A DNA stretch of 64,000 nucleotides from Blastococcus saxobsidens. GTDB taxonomy: Bacteria > Actinomycetota > Actinomycetes > Mycobacteriales > Geodermatophilaceae. The position numbers were made by a program, and so were the translations under genes. Of the stretch, positions 9,686 through 18,116 are shown in pieces. Location of the stretch: assembly GCF_002938435.1 (NCBI RefSeq), contig NZ_POQT01000015.1:1-64000 (forward strand), read 5' to 3'. The notes under the pieces are model-generated. The model did no database searches and was not told where the DNA came from. It saw only the letters and a program-made list of their open reading frames with translations. The stretch's first letter is position 1. Each line of letters opens with the position of its first letter.

Positions 9686-10000
9686 ATGGCGTGGTTGGTG
9701 CTGGTGCTGTCGGGAATGCTGGAGGCGGTCTGGGCGGCCGCGCTCGACCGCTCGGAGGGCTTCACCCGGCTGGCGCCGTCGATGGTGTTCCTGGTGGCGA
9801 TGGTGGCCAGCATGGCCGGGCTGGCCTTCGCGATGCGCGAGCTGCCGGTGGGGACGGCGTACGCAGTGTGGGTGGGCATCGGCGCGGTGCTGACGGTGGC
9901 CTACGCGATGATCACCGGTATCGAGACGGTGTCCCTGGTCAAACTGCTGCTGCTGGGCGGGATCGTCGGCTGCGTGATCGGCCTGAAGCTCGTCAGCTGA
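9686..10000 (+). CDS. sugE: SMR-family guanidinium exporter (Gdx/SugE)
   Basis: A 104-residue small multidrug-resistance protein with four transmembrane helices. The conserved membrane glutamate lies in the first helix ([13 protein letters not shown]), followed by the Gdx-type [11 protein letters not shown] segment. Gdx proteins exchange guanidinium for protons. ATG 9686 sits six bases after AGAGGAG. The guanidine-III riboswitch ending just upstream makes the guanidinium assignment much stronger than homology alone. It converges with the MDR gene with only 16 bp between the stops. Confidence 0.93.
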   Translation: MAWLVLVLSGMLEAVWAAALDRSEGFTRLAPSMVFLVAMVASMAGLAFAMRELPVGTAYAVWVGIGAVLTVAYAMITGIETVSLVKLLLLGGIVGCVIGLKLVS

Positions 10001-10016
10001 CGGCGGGCGAGGACTC

Positions 10017-10982
10017 TCAGAGCGTGAAGGCGATCTTGCCGTTGGTGCGGCCCTCGAGCATCCGCTCGAACCCATCGCGGGCCTGCGCCAGCGGCAGCTC
10101 GACGTCGATCTGCGGGCGGATGCCGGTCACCGCGCACATCTGGATGAGCGCCTCCAGCTCCGCCTTGGTGCCCATCGTCGAGCCGACGACCGACAGCTGG
10201 GTGAAGAAAACCCGGTTGAGCTCGGCGCCGGGGTTGAAGCCGGTGGTCGCCCCCGAGGTCACCAGCACCCCGCCGGGCTTGAGCGACTTGATGCTGTGGC
10301 TCCAGGTCGCCTCGCCGACGGTCTCCATGACGCCGTCGACCCGCTCGGGCAGCCGCGCGCCGGACTCGAACGCCTGCTCGGCGCCCAGCGCCAGGGCCGC
10401 GGCGCGCTTCTCCTCGCTGCGACCGGTGACCCAGATCCGGTAGCCCGCCGCGCGGCCCAGCACGATCAGCGCCGTCGCGACGCCGCCGCTGGCCCCCTGC
10501 ACGAGCACCGTCTGGCCCGGGCGCAGCCCGGACTTCACGAACAGCATCCGGTAGGCGGTCAGCCACGCGGTGGGCAGGCAGGCCGCCTCGGCGAAGGACA
10601 GCTCGGCCGGCTTGGGCAGCAGGTTGCGCTTCGGCACGGCGACCTTCTCCGCCATCGAGCCCTGGTGCACCTCCGACAGCAGCGAGCGCTTCGGGTCGAG
10701 GGTCTCGTCGCCCATCCAGTCCGGGGTGGAGATGACGCCGTGGACGACGACCTCGTTGCCGTCCTCGTCGATGCCGGACGCGTCGGTGCCGAGGATCATC
10801 GGCATCCGCTCGGCGGGCAGCCCGATGCCCTGGAGGCTGAACAGGTCGTGGTGGTTGAGCGAGACGGCCTTCACCTGGATCGTCGTCCAGCCGTCGGGTG
10901 CCACCGGCTCGGGCCGGTCGCCGACCTCCAGCACGGAGAGCGGGTCCTTCGGGGCGGGCGTGGCGACGAAGACGGCGAGCAT
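10017..10982 (-). CDS. MDR-superfamily zinc-type/quinone oxidoreductase
   Basis: A 321-residue medium-chain NAD(P)H-dependent reductase. The GroES-like N-terminal half contains SLNHHDLFSLQG, and the Rossmann half carries the quinone-reductase type VLVQGASGGVATALIVLGRA nucleotide-binding turn. The structural and catalytic zinc cysteine clusters of alcohol dehydrogenases are not apparent. The likely reaction is NADPH-dependent reduction of a quinone or alpha,beta-unsaturated carbonyl; the substrate cannot be read. ATG 10982 is the natural start. Confidence 0.85.
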   Translation of the reverse strand: MLAVFVATPAPKDPLSVLEVGDRPEPVAPDGWTTIQVKAVSLNHHDLFSLQGIGLPAERMPMILGTDASGIDEDGNEVVVHGVISTPDWMGDETLDPKRSLLSEVHQGSMAEKVAVPKRNLLPKPAELSFAEAACLPTAWLTAYRMLFVKSGLRPGQTVLVQGASGGVATALIVLGRAAGYRIWVTGRSEEKRAAALALGAEQAFESGARLPERVDGVMETVGEATWSHSIKSLKPGGVLVTSGATTGFNPGAELNRVFFTQLSVVGSTMGTKAELEALIQMCAVTGIRPQIDVELPLAQARDGFERMLEGRTNGKIAFTL

Positions 10983-11032
10983 GCCCGGACGCTAACCGAG
11001 CCGCCCGCCGTCGGCGACGCCGGTGCCGCTGG

Positions 11033-11641
11033 TCAGCCGCGACCCCTCGGGCAGATGTCCGTCAACGTCCGCACGTCGCCGAACCCGTCCTCGATCGTGG
11101 CCGTGATCGGCTCGCGCTCGGGCAGCGCGACCGTGATCGTGACCAGCCCCGTCACCTCGGCCGCGCGCTGCTTGTTGAGCGAGACGCACGGCAGCCCCGG
11201 GATCACGACGGCCGACCGGTCGACCGGGCCGTACGCCTCCCACTCCACGTCGACGGTCACGTGGGCGGCGCCGTCACCGGGCAGGGCCGGTCCGCCGCAG
11301 ACGAGGGTGGTGCTGCCCTCCGCAGTGGCGCCGTCCAGGCCGTCGAGGGTTGCGCCGATGAGGGGTCCGTCGAAGCACTCGAAGTACTCGCCCTCCCCGG
11401 GGCCGTACGTGCCGAACACCTCGACACCGGCGGTCGCCTCCCCGCCCCGCCCGTCGAAGACCGAAAGGTGCACGTAGAAGTCGCCATCGGGCGCCGGGAG
11501 CGAGGCGTAGGCCGCACCCACGGTGGGGAAGAGGTTCCCCCGGTCGGCGGGCGGGCCGGCGGCGGCCGTCCCCGTCCCCACCCACAGCAGGCCGGTCACC
11601 ACTGCGCCGGCCGCCACGATCCGCCTGTCCGTCGACCTCAT
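11033..11641 (-). CDS. Secreted protein of unknown function
   Basis: A 202-residue exported protein. MRSTDRR is followed by a hydrophobic segment and a probable signal-peptidase I site after GTGTAAA. The mature part is rich in glycine and acidic residues, with three cysteines (FECFDG, LVCGGP, LPCVSL) and a fourth near the C-terminus (TDICPRG), so two disulfides are possible. No family is recognised. It is transcribed alone. The 133 bp between it and the selD stop hold nothing else I can name. Confidence 0.65.
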   Translation of the reverse strand: MRSTDRRIVAAGAVVTGLLWVGTGTAAAGPPADRGNLFPTVGAAYASLPAPDGDFYVHLSVFDGRGGEATAGVEVFGTYGPGEGEYFECFDGPLIGATLDGLDGATAEGSTTLVCGGPALPGDGAAHVTVDVEWEAYGPVDRSAVVIPGLPCVSLNKQRAAEVTGLVTITVALPEREPITATIEDGFGDVRTLTDICPRGRG

Positions 11642-11774
11642 CGGGCTCCTCCTCGAGCCGTCGTGCGTCCCCCGCCCGACCGCTGTGGTCGTACGCGCGG
11701 TCGCAGGATGGCACTGTCGCCCGCACCGCGGAAACGAATTGGTGCCCGGACTCGGGAACCCGAGGGCGCGCCCG

Positions 11775-12782
11775 TCAGCGGATGACGACGACGAACTCCC
11801 CGCGGGGCACGAACTCGCCGATCACCGGGGCGCCGGGGACCTCGCCGCCCAGCAGCAGGCCGCCGGAGGTCTGCGCGTCGGCCAGCAGCAGGGCCTCGTC
11901 CTCGGGCACGGCCGACAGGTCGGTGTGCGGCCGCACCCAGTCGAGGTTGCGCCGTGTCCCGCCGGACACGAACCCGTCGGCCAGCGCCGCCCGGGCGCCG
12001 GTCAGGTACGGGACGGCGGCGGCGTCGACGACGGCGGTCACGCCGCTGGCCCGCGCCATCTTGTACAGGTGGCCGAGCAGGCCGAACCCGGTGACGTCGG
12101 TACCGGCCCGGATCCCGGCGGCGACCGCGGCCCGGCCGGCGTCGCGGTTCAGTGCGGTCATCGACGCGACCGCCTCCTCCGAGACCTCGCCGGTGGCCTT
12201 CATGCGGCTGTTGAGCACGCCGACGCCCAGCGGCTTGGTGAGGCTGAGCGGGGTGCCGGCCACCGCGCCGGAGTTGGTGATGAGCTGGTCGATGTCGACG
12301 ACGCCGGTCACCGCCATCCCGTACTTGGGCTCCGGGTCGTCGATCGAGTGCCCACCGCCGACGTGGCAGCCGGCCTCCTGGGCGACCTCCAGGCCGCCCC
12401 GCAGCACCTCCGCGGCCAGCTCGGCGGGCAGCAGGTCGCGGGGCCAGCCGAGCAGGTTGACGGCCACGACCGGTGTGCCGCCCATGGCGTAGACGTCGGA
12501 GAGCGCGTTGGCCGCGGCGATCCGGCCGAAGGTGTACGCGTCGTCGACGACCGGGGTGAAGAAATCGGTGGTGAGCACCAGGCCCTGCCCGCCGGCGATG
12601 CGCACCACGGCGGCGTCGTCGCCGTCGTCGAGGCCGACGATCAGCTCGGCGGCCGGGTTCACCGGGCCCTGGGCGGACAGACCGGCGACCACCGCCTCCA
12701 GCTCACCGGGCGGGATCTTGCAGGCGCACCCGCCGCCGTGCGCGAACTGGGTGAGCCGGACTCGGGCGGGTGCGGTGGTCAC
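11775..12782 (-). CDS. selD: Selenide, water dikinase (selenophosphate synthetase)
   Basis: A 335-residue SelD, which makes selenophosphate from selenide and ATP for Sec-tRNA synthesis. The N-terminal active-site loop is HGGGCACK; the catalytic position is cysteine, so this SelD is not itself a selenoprotein. LTTDFFTPVVDD and NALSDVYAMGG bind metal and ATP, and VTGFGLLGH is conserved. GTG 12782 fits the family start (LTQFAHGGGC shortly after). It lies 23 bp downstream of the WYL gene on the same strand and back to back with selC-selA-selB. Confidence 0.96.
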   Translation of the reverse strand: MTTAPARVRLTQFAHGGGCACKIPPGELEAVVAGLSAQGPVNPAAELIVGLDDGDDAAVVRIAGGQGLVLTTDFFTPVVDDAYTFGRIAAANALSDVYAMGGTPVVAVNLLGWPRDLLPAELAAEVLRGGLEVAQEAGCHVGGGHSIDDPEPKYGMAVTGVVDIDQLITNSGAVAGTPLSLTKPLGVGVLNSRMKATGEVSEEAVASMTALNRDAGRAAVAAGIRAGTDVTGFGLLGHLYKMARASGVTAVVDAAAVPYLTGARAALADGFVSGGTRRNLDWVRPHTDLSAVPEDEALLLADAQTSGGLLLGGEVPGAPVIGEFVPRGEFVVVIR

Positions 12783-12805
12783 GGCACCGAATCTAGGCCG
12801 GACCG

Positions 12806-13429
12806 TCAGGCGAGGCCGCCGGGGAGCAGCCGGAGCCGGGGCGCCTCCGGCTGTGCGACCGGGCCGCGGGGGAGCTTCCGGCCGGCGGGATGGTTCGTGG
12901 CCGGCGGGGTGCCGATGCCCGGTAGCTCGCGCCGCTGGGCGACCTCGTCGGTCACCTGGACATCGCTGATCCGGTCCTCCCGGAACCAGCGCAGCTCCTG
13001 GCGCTCCCGGCACCAGGCGACCAGGAACCAGTGCGCCCCCTGCCGGGCGAGCAGCTGCGGCTCCACCGTGCGCTCCGAGCAGCGCTGCTGGCGGTCGCAG
13101 TAGTCGATGACCAGCACCCGCCGCTCGGCCAGCCCGCCCTCGACCCGGCGCCGCAGGTCTGCCTCGCGGGCGGCCTGGGCCGCCAGCCACCGGTGGCTGG
13201 CCAGCATGCGGGCCCGGCGGCTCGCATCGGGCTCCAGCGCGGTGAGGACCTTCTCCATCGCCGTCTGCCCGGCATCGGCGAACGGCCCCTCGGACCGGCC
13301 CGACAGGGCGGCGACGATCGCGGCCGCCTCCTCCGGGGTGAGGTCGACCGGGGGCAGCGGCGCGGGGGTGCGGTGCTCGGTGCTGGTCACGTCGGAGAGG
13401 CTGGCAGCACCCTCTGACACTTCCGGCAC
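12806..13429 (-). CDS. WYL-domain protein lacking a DNA-binding domain
   Basis: Up to 207 residues. The C-terminal half is a WYL ligand-sensing domain (LVIDYCDRQQRCSERTVEPQ, then HWFLVAWCRERQELRWFRED). WYL regulators are normally about 320 residues with an N-terminal winged helix. Here the region where it should lie is occupied by selC on the other strand, so the helix is truly absent. GTG 13429 gives the longest frame and GTG 13390 is an alternative; neither has a clear Shine-Dalgarno site. Its 23-bp spacing to selD suggests co-transcription. A role in sensing linked to selenium metabolism is only a guess. Confidence 0.72.
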   Translation of the reverse strand: MPEVSEGAASLSDVTSTEHRTPAPLPPVDLTPEEAAAIVAALSGRSEGPFADAGQTAMEKVLTALEPDASRRARMLASHRWLAAQAAREADLRRRVEGGLAERRVLVIDYCDRQQRCSERTVEPQLLARQGAHWFLVAWCRERQELRWFREDRISDVQVTDEVAQRRELPGIGTPPATNHPAGRKLPRGPVAQPEAPRLRLLPGGLA

Positions 13430-13443
13430 GTAGGCTGCCGGGC

Positions 13444-13539
13444 GGAGGCGTCAGGGTGTCTGGTGGCCCCCGCGGCCTCTAAAGCCGACGTGGTCGAGCA
13501 TCTCGGCCAGGCGGGTTCGATTCCCGTCCGCCTCCGCCA
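13444..13539 (+). tRNA. selC: tRNA-Sec with CUA anticodon (reads UAG)
   Basis: A 96-nt selenocysteine tRNA. The acceptor stem is 13444-13451 with 13528-13535 (seven Watson-Crick pairs plus one T/C mismatch), the discriminator is G13536 and CCA is encoded at 13537-13539. The long variable arm is 13491-13498 with 13502-13509 (eight pairs, three-base loop). The T arm is 13511-13515 with 13523-13527 around TTCGATT. The anticodon stem CGGC/GCCG (13473-13476, 13484-13487) encloses CTCTAAA, so bases 34-36 are CTA (13479-13481). Standard tRNASec has CTTCAAA with TCA. It lies 31 bp before selA. UAG-decoding tRNASec is reported for Geodermatophilus and Blastococcus. Confidence 0.93.
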
Positions 13540-13570
13540 CCTCCTCCCGCCCGCCTACTCTCCGGAAGCG

Positions 13571-14887
13571 ATGAGCGACGACCCGCGGCGGCACGTGCCG
13601 CGCACCGACACGCTGCTCGCCGACCCCCGGCTCGCCGGCGCCGGCGAGCGGCTGGGACGCGCGCTGGTCAAGGACGCCGTCCAGCGCGTGCAGCAGCGGG
13701 TGCGGGGTGGTGAGGTCGCGCCCGACGCCGCCGTCGAGGCGGTGCTGGCCGACCTGCCCCCGACGGCGTCCAGCCTCCGCCCGGTGCTGAACGCGACCGG
13801 CGTCATCGTGCACACCAACCTCGGCCGGGCCCCGCTGTCGGGGGCCGCGGTGGAGGCGATCACCGCCGCCGCCGGAACCACCGACGTCGAGCTGGACCTC
13901 GGCACCGGGCGCCGGGGACCTCGCGGCGAGGCGGCCATCGCCGCCCTGCTCGAGGCCGTGCCCGCCGCCGAGGCGGCGATCGTGGTGAACAACTGCGCCG
14001 CGGCGCTGGCCCTGGTGGCCACCGCGCTCGGGCAGGGCCGTGAGCTGGTGCTCGCGCGGGGCGAGCTGGTCGAGATCGGCGACGGCTTCCGCATCCCCGA
14101 GCTGCTGCAGAGCACCGGCGCCCGGCTGCGCGAGGTGGGCACCACGAACCGGGTCGCCCTCGCCGACTACCGCGACGCGCTGGGGCCGGACACCGGCGCG
14201 GTGCTCAAGGTGCACCCGTCGAACTTCGTCGTCCGCGGGTTCACCCGGGCCGTGCCCGTGGCCGAGCTCTCGGAGGCGCTGGCGGGCACCGGCGTCCCGC
14301 TCGTGGCCGACGTCGGGTCGGGGCTGCTGCGCCCGCACCCGGTGCTGTCCGACGAGCCGGACCTGCAGACCACGCTGGCCGACGGCGCGGACCTCGTGCT
14401 GGCCAGCGGGGACAAGCTGCTCGGTGGCCCGCAGGCCGGCCTCGTGCTGGGCCGCGCCGATCTGGTGCAGCGGCTGCGCCGGCACCCGCTCTACCGGGCG
14501 CTGCGGGTGGACAAGACGACGCTCGCCGCGCTGGAGGCGACGCTGCGCGGCCCGCGGCCGCCGGTGCCGGAGATGCTGGCTGCCGACGTCGACGGGTTGC
14601 GGGCGCGCGCCCGGGCGGTGGTCGCCCGGCTCGTCGACGCCGGGATCGACGCCTTCGCCGTGGACGCCGGGTCGCGGGTCGGCGGGGGAGGGGCACCCGA
14701 GCACCCGCTGCCCGGTGCCGCCGTCTCGCTGCCGCCGGGGTTCGCCGAGCCGCTGCGGGTCGGGGTCAGGCCGGTCGTGGGCTACCTCGAGGACGACCGC
14801 ACGCTGCTGAACCTGCGCAGCGTCCCGCCCTCGGCCGACGACGACCTCGCCGACGCCGTGCTCGCGGTGGCGGCTGCGTGGACGTGA
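13571..14887 (+). CDS. selA: L-seryl-tRNA(Sec) selenium transferase
   Basis: A 438-residue PLP enzyme that converts Ser-tRNASec to Sec-tRNASec with selenophosphate. LRPVLNATGVIVHTNLGRAP marks the start of the catalytic domain, VNNCAAALAL the cofactor site, and the PLP lysine lies in LASGDKLLGGPQAG. Length is slightly below the E. coli enzyme but complete. ATG 13571 follows selC. The stop overlaps the first possible selB start, so selC-selA-selB look like one unit. Confidence 0.96.
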   Translation: MSDDPRRHVPRTDTLLADPRLAGAGERLGRALVKDAVQRVQQRVRGGEVAPDAAVEAVLADLPPTASSLRPVLNATGVIVHTNLGRAPLSGAAVEAITAAAGTTDVELDLGTGRRGPRGEAAIAALLEAVPAAEAAIVVNNCAAALALVATALGQGRELVLARGELVEIGDGFRIPELLQSTGARLREVGTTNRVALADYRDALGPDTGAVLKVHPSNFVVRGFTRAVPVAELSEALAGTGVPLVADVGSGLLRPHPVLSDEPDLQTTLADGADLVLASGDKLLGGPQAGLVLGRADLVQRLRRHPLYRALRVDKTTLAALEATLRGPRPPVPEMLAADVDGLRARARAVVARLVDAGIDAFAVDAGSRVGGGGAPEHPLPGAAVSLPPGFAEPLRVGVRPVVGYLEDDRTLLNLRSVPPSADDDLADAVLAVAAAWT

Positions 14888-14898
14888 CCGCTCCCGGC

Positions 14899-16644
14899 AT
14901 GGACGTCATCGCGACCGCGGGGCACGTCGACCACGGCAAGTCGGCGCTGGTGCGGGCGCTCACCGGCATGGAGCCCGACCGCTGGGCCGAGGAGCGCCGC
15001 CGCGGCCTCACCATCGACCTCGGCTTCGCCTGGACGACGCTGCCCTCGGGCCGGAGGCTGGCGGTCGTCGACGTGCCGGGCCACGAGCGGTTCGTCGGCA
15101 ACATGCTGGCCGGGGTCGGATCCGTGCCCGCCGCGCTCGTGGTGGTCGCCGCCGACGACGGCTGGTCGGCCCAGACCGCCGAGCACGTCGCCGTCCTCGA
15201 CGCCCTCGGGGTGCGGCCGGCGCTGCTCGCCGTCACGAAGTCCGACCTGGCCGATCCCGCGCCGGTGGTCGCCGACGTGCGCGAGCGGCTGGCCGCCACC
15301 TCGATGGGGGACGTGCCCGCGGTGCCCGTCAGCTCGGTGACCGGGCAGGGGCTCCCGGAGCTCACGACGGCCATGGAGTCCCTCCTCGCCCGGCTGCCCG
15401 CCCCCGACGCCACGGCGCCGGTGCGGCTCTGGATCGACCGGGCCTTCACCATCAGGGGCGCCGGCACGGTCGTCACCGGGACTCTCGCCGCCGGCACCGT
15501 GGCCCCCGAGGACCGGCTGCTGCTGGGCGGCCGCGAGGTCACCGTGCGGGGCGTGCAGTCCCTCGGCGCCGCGGTGGAGCGCGCGCGGGCCACCGCCCGG
15601 GTCGCGCTGAACCTGCGCGGGGTCGCGGTCGAGGACCTCTCCCGTGGCGACGCGCTGCTCACGCCGGGCGCGTTCCGGCTCACCGACGTCGTCGACGTGA
15701 CGCTCGCCGCCGAGCCCGACGAGCGGCTGCCCGCCGAGCCCGTCGTGCACGTCGGCTCGGCCACCGTCGGTGCCCGGCTGCGCCCGCTGGACGGCACGGC
15801 CGTGCGGCTGCGGCTGGCCTCCCCGCTGCCGCTGCGGGTCGGGGACCGGTTGCTGCTGCGCGATCCCGGCGCCCGCAGGGTGCTCGGCGCCGACGTCCGC
15901 GACGTCGACCCGCCCGAGCTCTGCCGTCGCGGGGCCGCCCGGCAGCGCGGTGCGGAACTGGCCGCCCAGCCGGAGGGGGACGCCGGGGCCGCGGCCGACC
16001 TCGCCCGCCGGCGGATCGTGCGCGCGGCGGACTTCGCCGCGATGGGCTGGCCGGTGCCGGCCGGCGCCACCGAGCAGGGGCCGTGGTTGCTGGCGCCCGG
16101 GCTGGCCGACGAGCTCGCCGCCCGGGTGCCCGACGTCGTCACCCGTTTCCGGCGGCTGCGGCCGCTGGAGCCGGGACCCCCGGCGGAGGTCGTGCGCCGG
16201 GCCCTCGACCTGCCCGACGCCGACCTCGTGGCCGCGCTCGTGCGCGAGCCGCTGGTGCTGCGCGAGGGCCGGGTCGTCGACGGCGCCGCCGACCTGCCGC
16301 CCGCGGTGCAGCGGGCCGTGGACGAGATCCGTGCCCGGCTGGCCACCGATCCGTTCGCCGCCCCGGAGGCGCCGGACCTGGCCGACGCGGGGCTGGGCGT
16401 GCGGGAGCTGGCCGCCGCCGTCCGCAGCGGGCAGCTCGTGCGCGTGGGGGAGGGCGTCTACCTGGCGCCGGGGATCGACGGGGTCGCCCGGACCCGGCTG
16501 GCGGCGATCCCGCAGCCGTTCACCCTCAGCCAGGCCCGGCAGGCATGGGGGACGAGCCGCCGCGTGGCCGTCCCGCTCATGGAGTGGCTCGATGCCCGCG
16601 GTGTCACCGAGCGGCTGCCGGACAACACCCGCACCCTCCGGTAG
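14899..16644 (+). CDS. selB: Selenocysteine-specific elongation factor
   Basis: A 581-residue SelB GTPase that delivers Sec-tRNASec at recoded codons marked by a SECIS hairpin. IATAGHVDHGKSALVRALTG is G1, RRRGLTIDLGFAW is the SelB-type switch, DVPGHERFV is G3 and TKSDL is G4. The C-terminal winged-helix repeats that bind SECIS RNA occupy roughly the last 250 residues. ATG 14899 matches the family start; an in-frame GTG 14878 overlapping selA would add seven residues. In this locus SelB must work with a tRNA that reads UAG. The gene itself ends in TAG. Confidence 0.94.
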   Translation: MDVIATAGHVDHGKSALVRALTGMEPDRWAEERRRGLTIDLGFAWTTLPSGRRLAVVDVPGHERFVGNMLAGVGSVPAALVVVAADDGWSAQTAEHVAVLDALGVRPALLAVTKSDLADPAPVVADVRERLAATSMGDVPAVPVSSVTGQGLPELTTAMESLLARLPAPDATAPVRLWIDRAFTIRGAGTVVTGTLAAGTVAPEDRLLLGGREVTVRGVQSLGAAVERARATARVALNLRGVAVEDLSRGDALLTPGAFRLTDVVDVTLAAEPDERLPAEPVVHVGSATVGARLRPLDGTAVRLRLASPLPLRVGDRLLLRDPGARRVLGADVRDVDPPELCRRGAARQRGAELAAQPEGDAGAAADLARRRIVRAADFAAMGWPVPAGATEQGPWLLAPGLADELAARVPDVVTRFRRLRPLEPGPPAEVVRRALDLPDADLVAALVREPLVLREGRVVDGAADLPPAVQRAVDEIRARLATDPFAAPEAPDLADAGLGVRELAAAVRSGQLVRVGEGVYLAPGIDGVARTRLAAIPQPFTLSQARQAWGTSRRVAVPLMEWLDARGVTERLPDNTRTLR

Positions 16645-16650
16645 CACCGC

Positions 16651-16669
16651 CCCTCTCGCGGTGAGAGGG
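16651..16669. terminator. Hairpin between convergent selB and the enoyl-CoA hydratase gene
   Basis: CCCTCTC (16651-16657) and GAGAGGG (16663-16669) form a perfect seven-pair stem with a five-base loop, starting six bases after the selB stop. No U-tract follows. Probably a shared weak terminator. Confidence 0.45.
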
Positions 16670-16683
16670 AGTAGGGAGGCGGG

Positions 16684-17463
16684 TCAGTCCGCCGCGGGCA
16701 CCCACCGGGCGGGGCGCTTCTCGCGGAACGCGGCGATGCCCTCCTGGCCCTCCTCGCCGGCGAAGAACCGCGCGGAGAGGTCGAGCAGCTCGTCGAAGGC
16801 CAGCGCACCCTGCCGCGCTCGCAGCAGCCGCTTGGTCTCGGCCAGCGCCGCCGGGGCGCCCGCGGTGAGGTGCACCAGCTGGGCGCGCACCTCGCCGTCG
16901 ACGTCGGCATCCGGGACGACGACGTCGACGAGCCCACCGGCCGAGGCGACCGCCGCGTCGAAGACCTGCCCGGTGAGCATCAGCCGGTGCGCCACGTGCG
17001 GCACCATCCGCGGCAGCACGACAGCGGAGATGACCGCCGGGACCAGGCCGAGCCGCACCTCGGAGAAGGCGAACGTCGCCGAGTCGGCCGCGACCACGGC
17101 GTCGCAGGCCGCGAGCAGCCCGACGCCGCCGGCGCGGGCCGGGCCCCGGACGGCGGCCACGACCGGCTTGGGCGAGGACCACAGGAGCTGGAGCAGCTCG
17201 GGGAACTCGCGCACCCCCTGGTCCTGCGACGACCCGCCGGCCGCCTCGGAGAGGTCCATCCCGGAGCAGAACACCCGGCCGGTGTGGTCCAGCACGACCA
17301 CCCGCACGGCGTCGTCGGCCAGTGCCTCCTCCAGGGCTGCCCGCAGCTGCCCGCGCATCGCCCGCGAGAGGGCGTTCCGGTTGGCGGGGGAGTCGAGGGT
17401 GAGGGTCGCGACGCCGCGCGACACCGCCACCTGGAGCACTCGGTCGGAGGTCACGCCCGGCAT
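16684..17463 (-). CDS. Enoyl-CoA hydratase/isomerase family protein
   Basis: A 259-residue crotonase-fold protein. VFCSGMDLSEA and [28 protein letters not shown] form the CoA oxyanion-hole region, and FAFSEVRLGLVPAVIS is the second signature. The catalytic glutamate usual in hydratases is placed as in FSEVRLG. ATG 17463 is the first good start; GTG 17454 nine bases later has a better-spaced GGCAGG. Substrate unknown. It is transcribed towards selB. Confidence 0.85.
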   Translation of the reverse strand: MPGVTSDRVLQVAVSRGVATLTLDSPANRNALSRAMRGQLRAALEEALADDAVRVVVLDHTGRVFCSGMDLSEAAGGSSQDQGVREFPELLQLLWSSPKPVVAAVRGPARAGGVGLLAACDAVVAADSATFAFSEVRLGLVPAVISAVVLPRMVPHVAHRLMLTGQVFDAAVASAGGLVDVVVPDADVDGEVRAQLVHLTAGAPAALAETKRLLRARQGALAFDELLDLSARFFAGEEGQEGIAAFREKRPARWVPAAD

Positions 17464-17498
17464 CCTGCCGTCCGGCGTCGGTACGCGTCGCTCCGGCG

Positions 17499-18035
17499 TC
17501 ACGCCGCCGAGCCGGCCTGCCGCGACGAGGCGTCGGGCGACCGCTCCGGCAGCTCCTGCCTCGGCGTGCCGACGTAGCGCGCCGCCATCTCCGCGAAGGA
17601 CCGGATCCGGTCGTGGATCTCGGTACCGAGGGCTTCGCGTCCCTGCTTCGTGGTGGCCCCGCTGATGTCGGCCGCGCCCTGCAGGCAGGCGTGCGCCGCG
17701 GCCGCGAGGCCGTCGCTGCTCAGCATGAAAACCTCGTAGTAGCGGCTCCACGCGGTCGCTCTCGTGGCGCGCACGTCCTCACCGACGGCCGGCTCCGTCC
17801 GGGCGGCCGCCTCCTTGCCGCCCAGCCGGGCGCGTACGTCCCACTGGTTCAGCGCTGCCCGGCGGTAGTCCAGCGCGGCCCCGCAGAAGGCCATGTAGAC
17901 CTCCGTGCGCCGCCGGCGCAGCTCCTCGTTGCGCTGGACCCGGGCGTCGTCGCGGGTCTTCCAGAGGCCGAGGAGCACCGGTAGCGCCGCGCCGATCAGC
18001 GCACCGACCGTCGCGGCCACGACCGTGGAGTCCAT
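17499..18035 (-). CDS. Single-pass membrane protein of unknown function
   Basis: A 178-residue protein with an N-terminal transmembrane helix (VVAATVGALIGAALPVLLGL) followed by a charged, probably helical cytoplasmic body starting WKTRDDARVQRNEELRRRR. The remainder is alanine- and arginine-rich without a recognised domain. ATG 18035 places the helix at the very start, as expected for a signal anchor. It lies 35 bp upstream of the enoyl-CoA hydratase gene and is divergent from hemW. Confidence 0.6.
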   Translation of the reverse strand: MDSTVVAATVGALIGAALPVLLGLWKTRDDARVQRNEELRRRRTEVYMAFCGAALDYRRAALNQWDVRARLGGKEAAARTEPAVGEDVRATRATAWSRYYEVFMLSSDGLAAAAHACLQGAADISGATTKQGREALGTEIHDRIRSFAEMAARYVGTPRQELPERSPDASSRQAGSAA

Positions 18036-18116
18036 GTGCCATCGAATCGCCGTAGTGGCGCGCCTGACAAGGCCTTCGCGACTGGCGGGGACGGTCAGGC
18101 GGCACACTGGGAGCAG

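Noticed and set aside
11775-12782. SelD as a selenoprotein with in-frame stop at the active site
   Set aside because: The active-site loop reads Gly-Gly-Gly-Cys-Ala-Cys-Lys with TGC codons, so cysteine versions are encoded.
13430-13570. Possible upstream extension of the WYL gene to include a DNA-binding helix
   Set aside because: The region is selC and the selA leader on the other strand, and no winged-helix sequence is visible on the minus strand.
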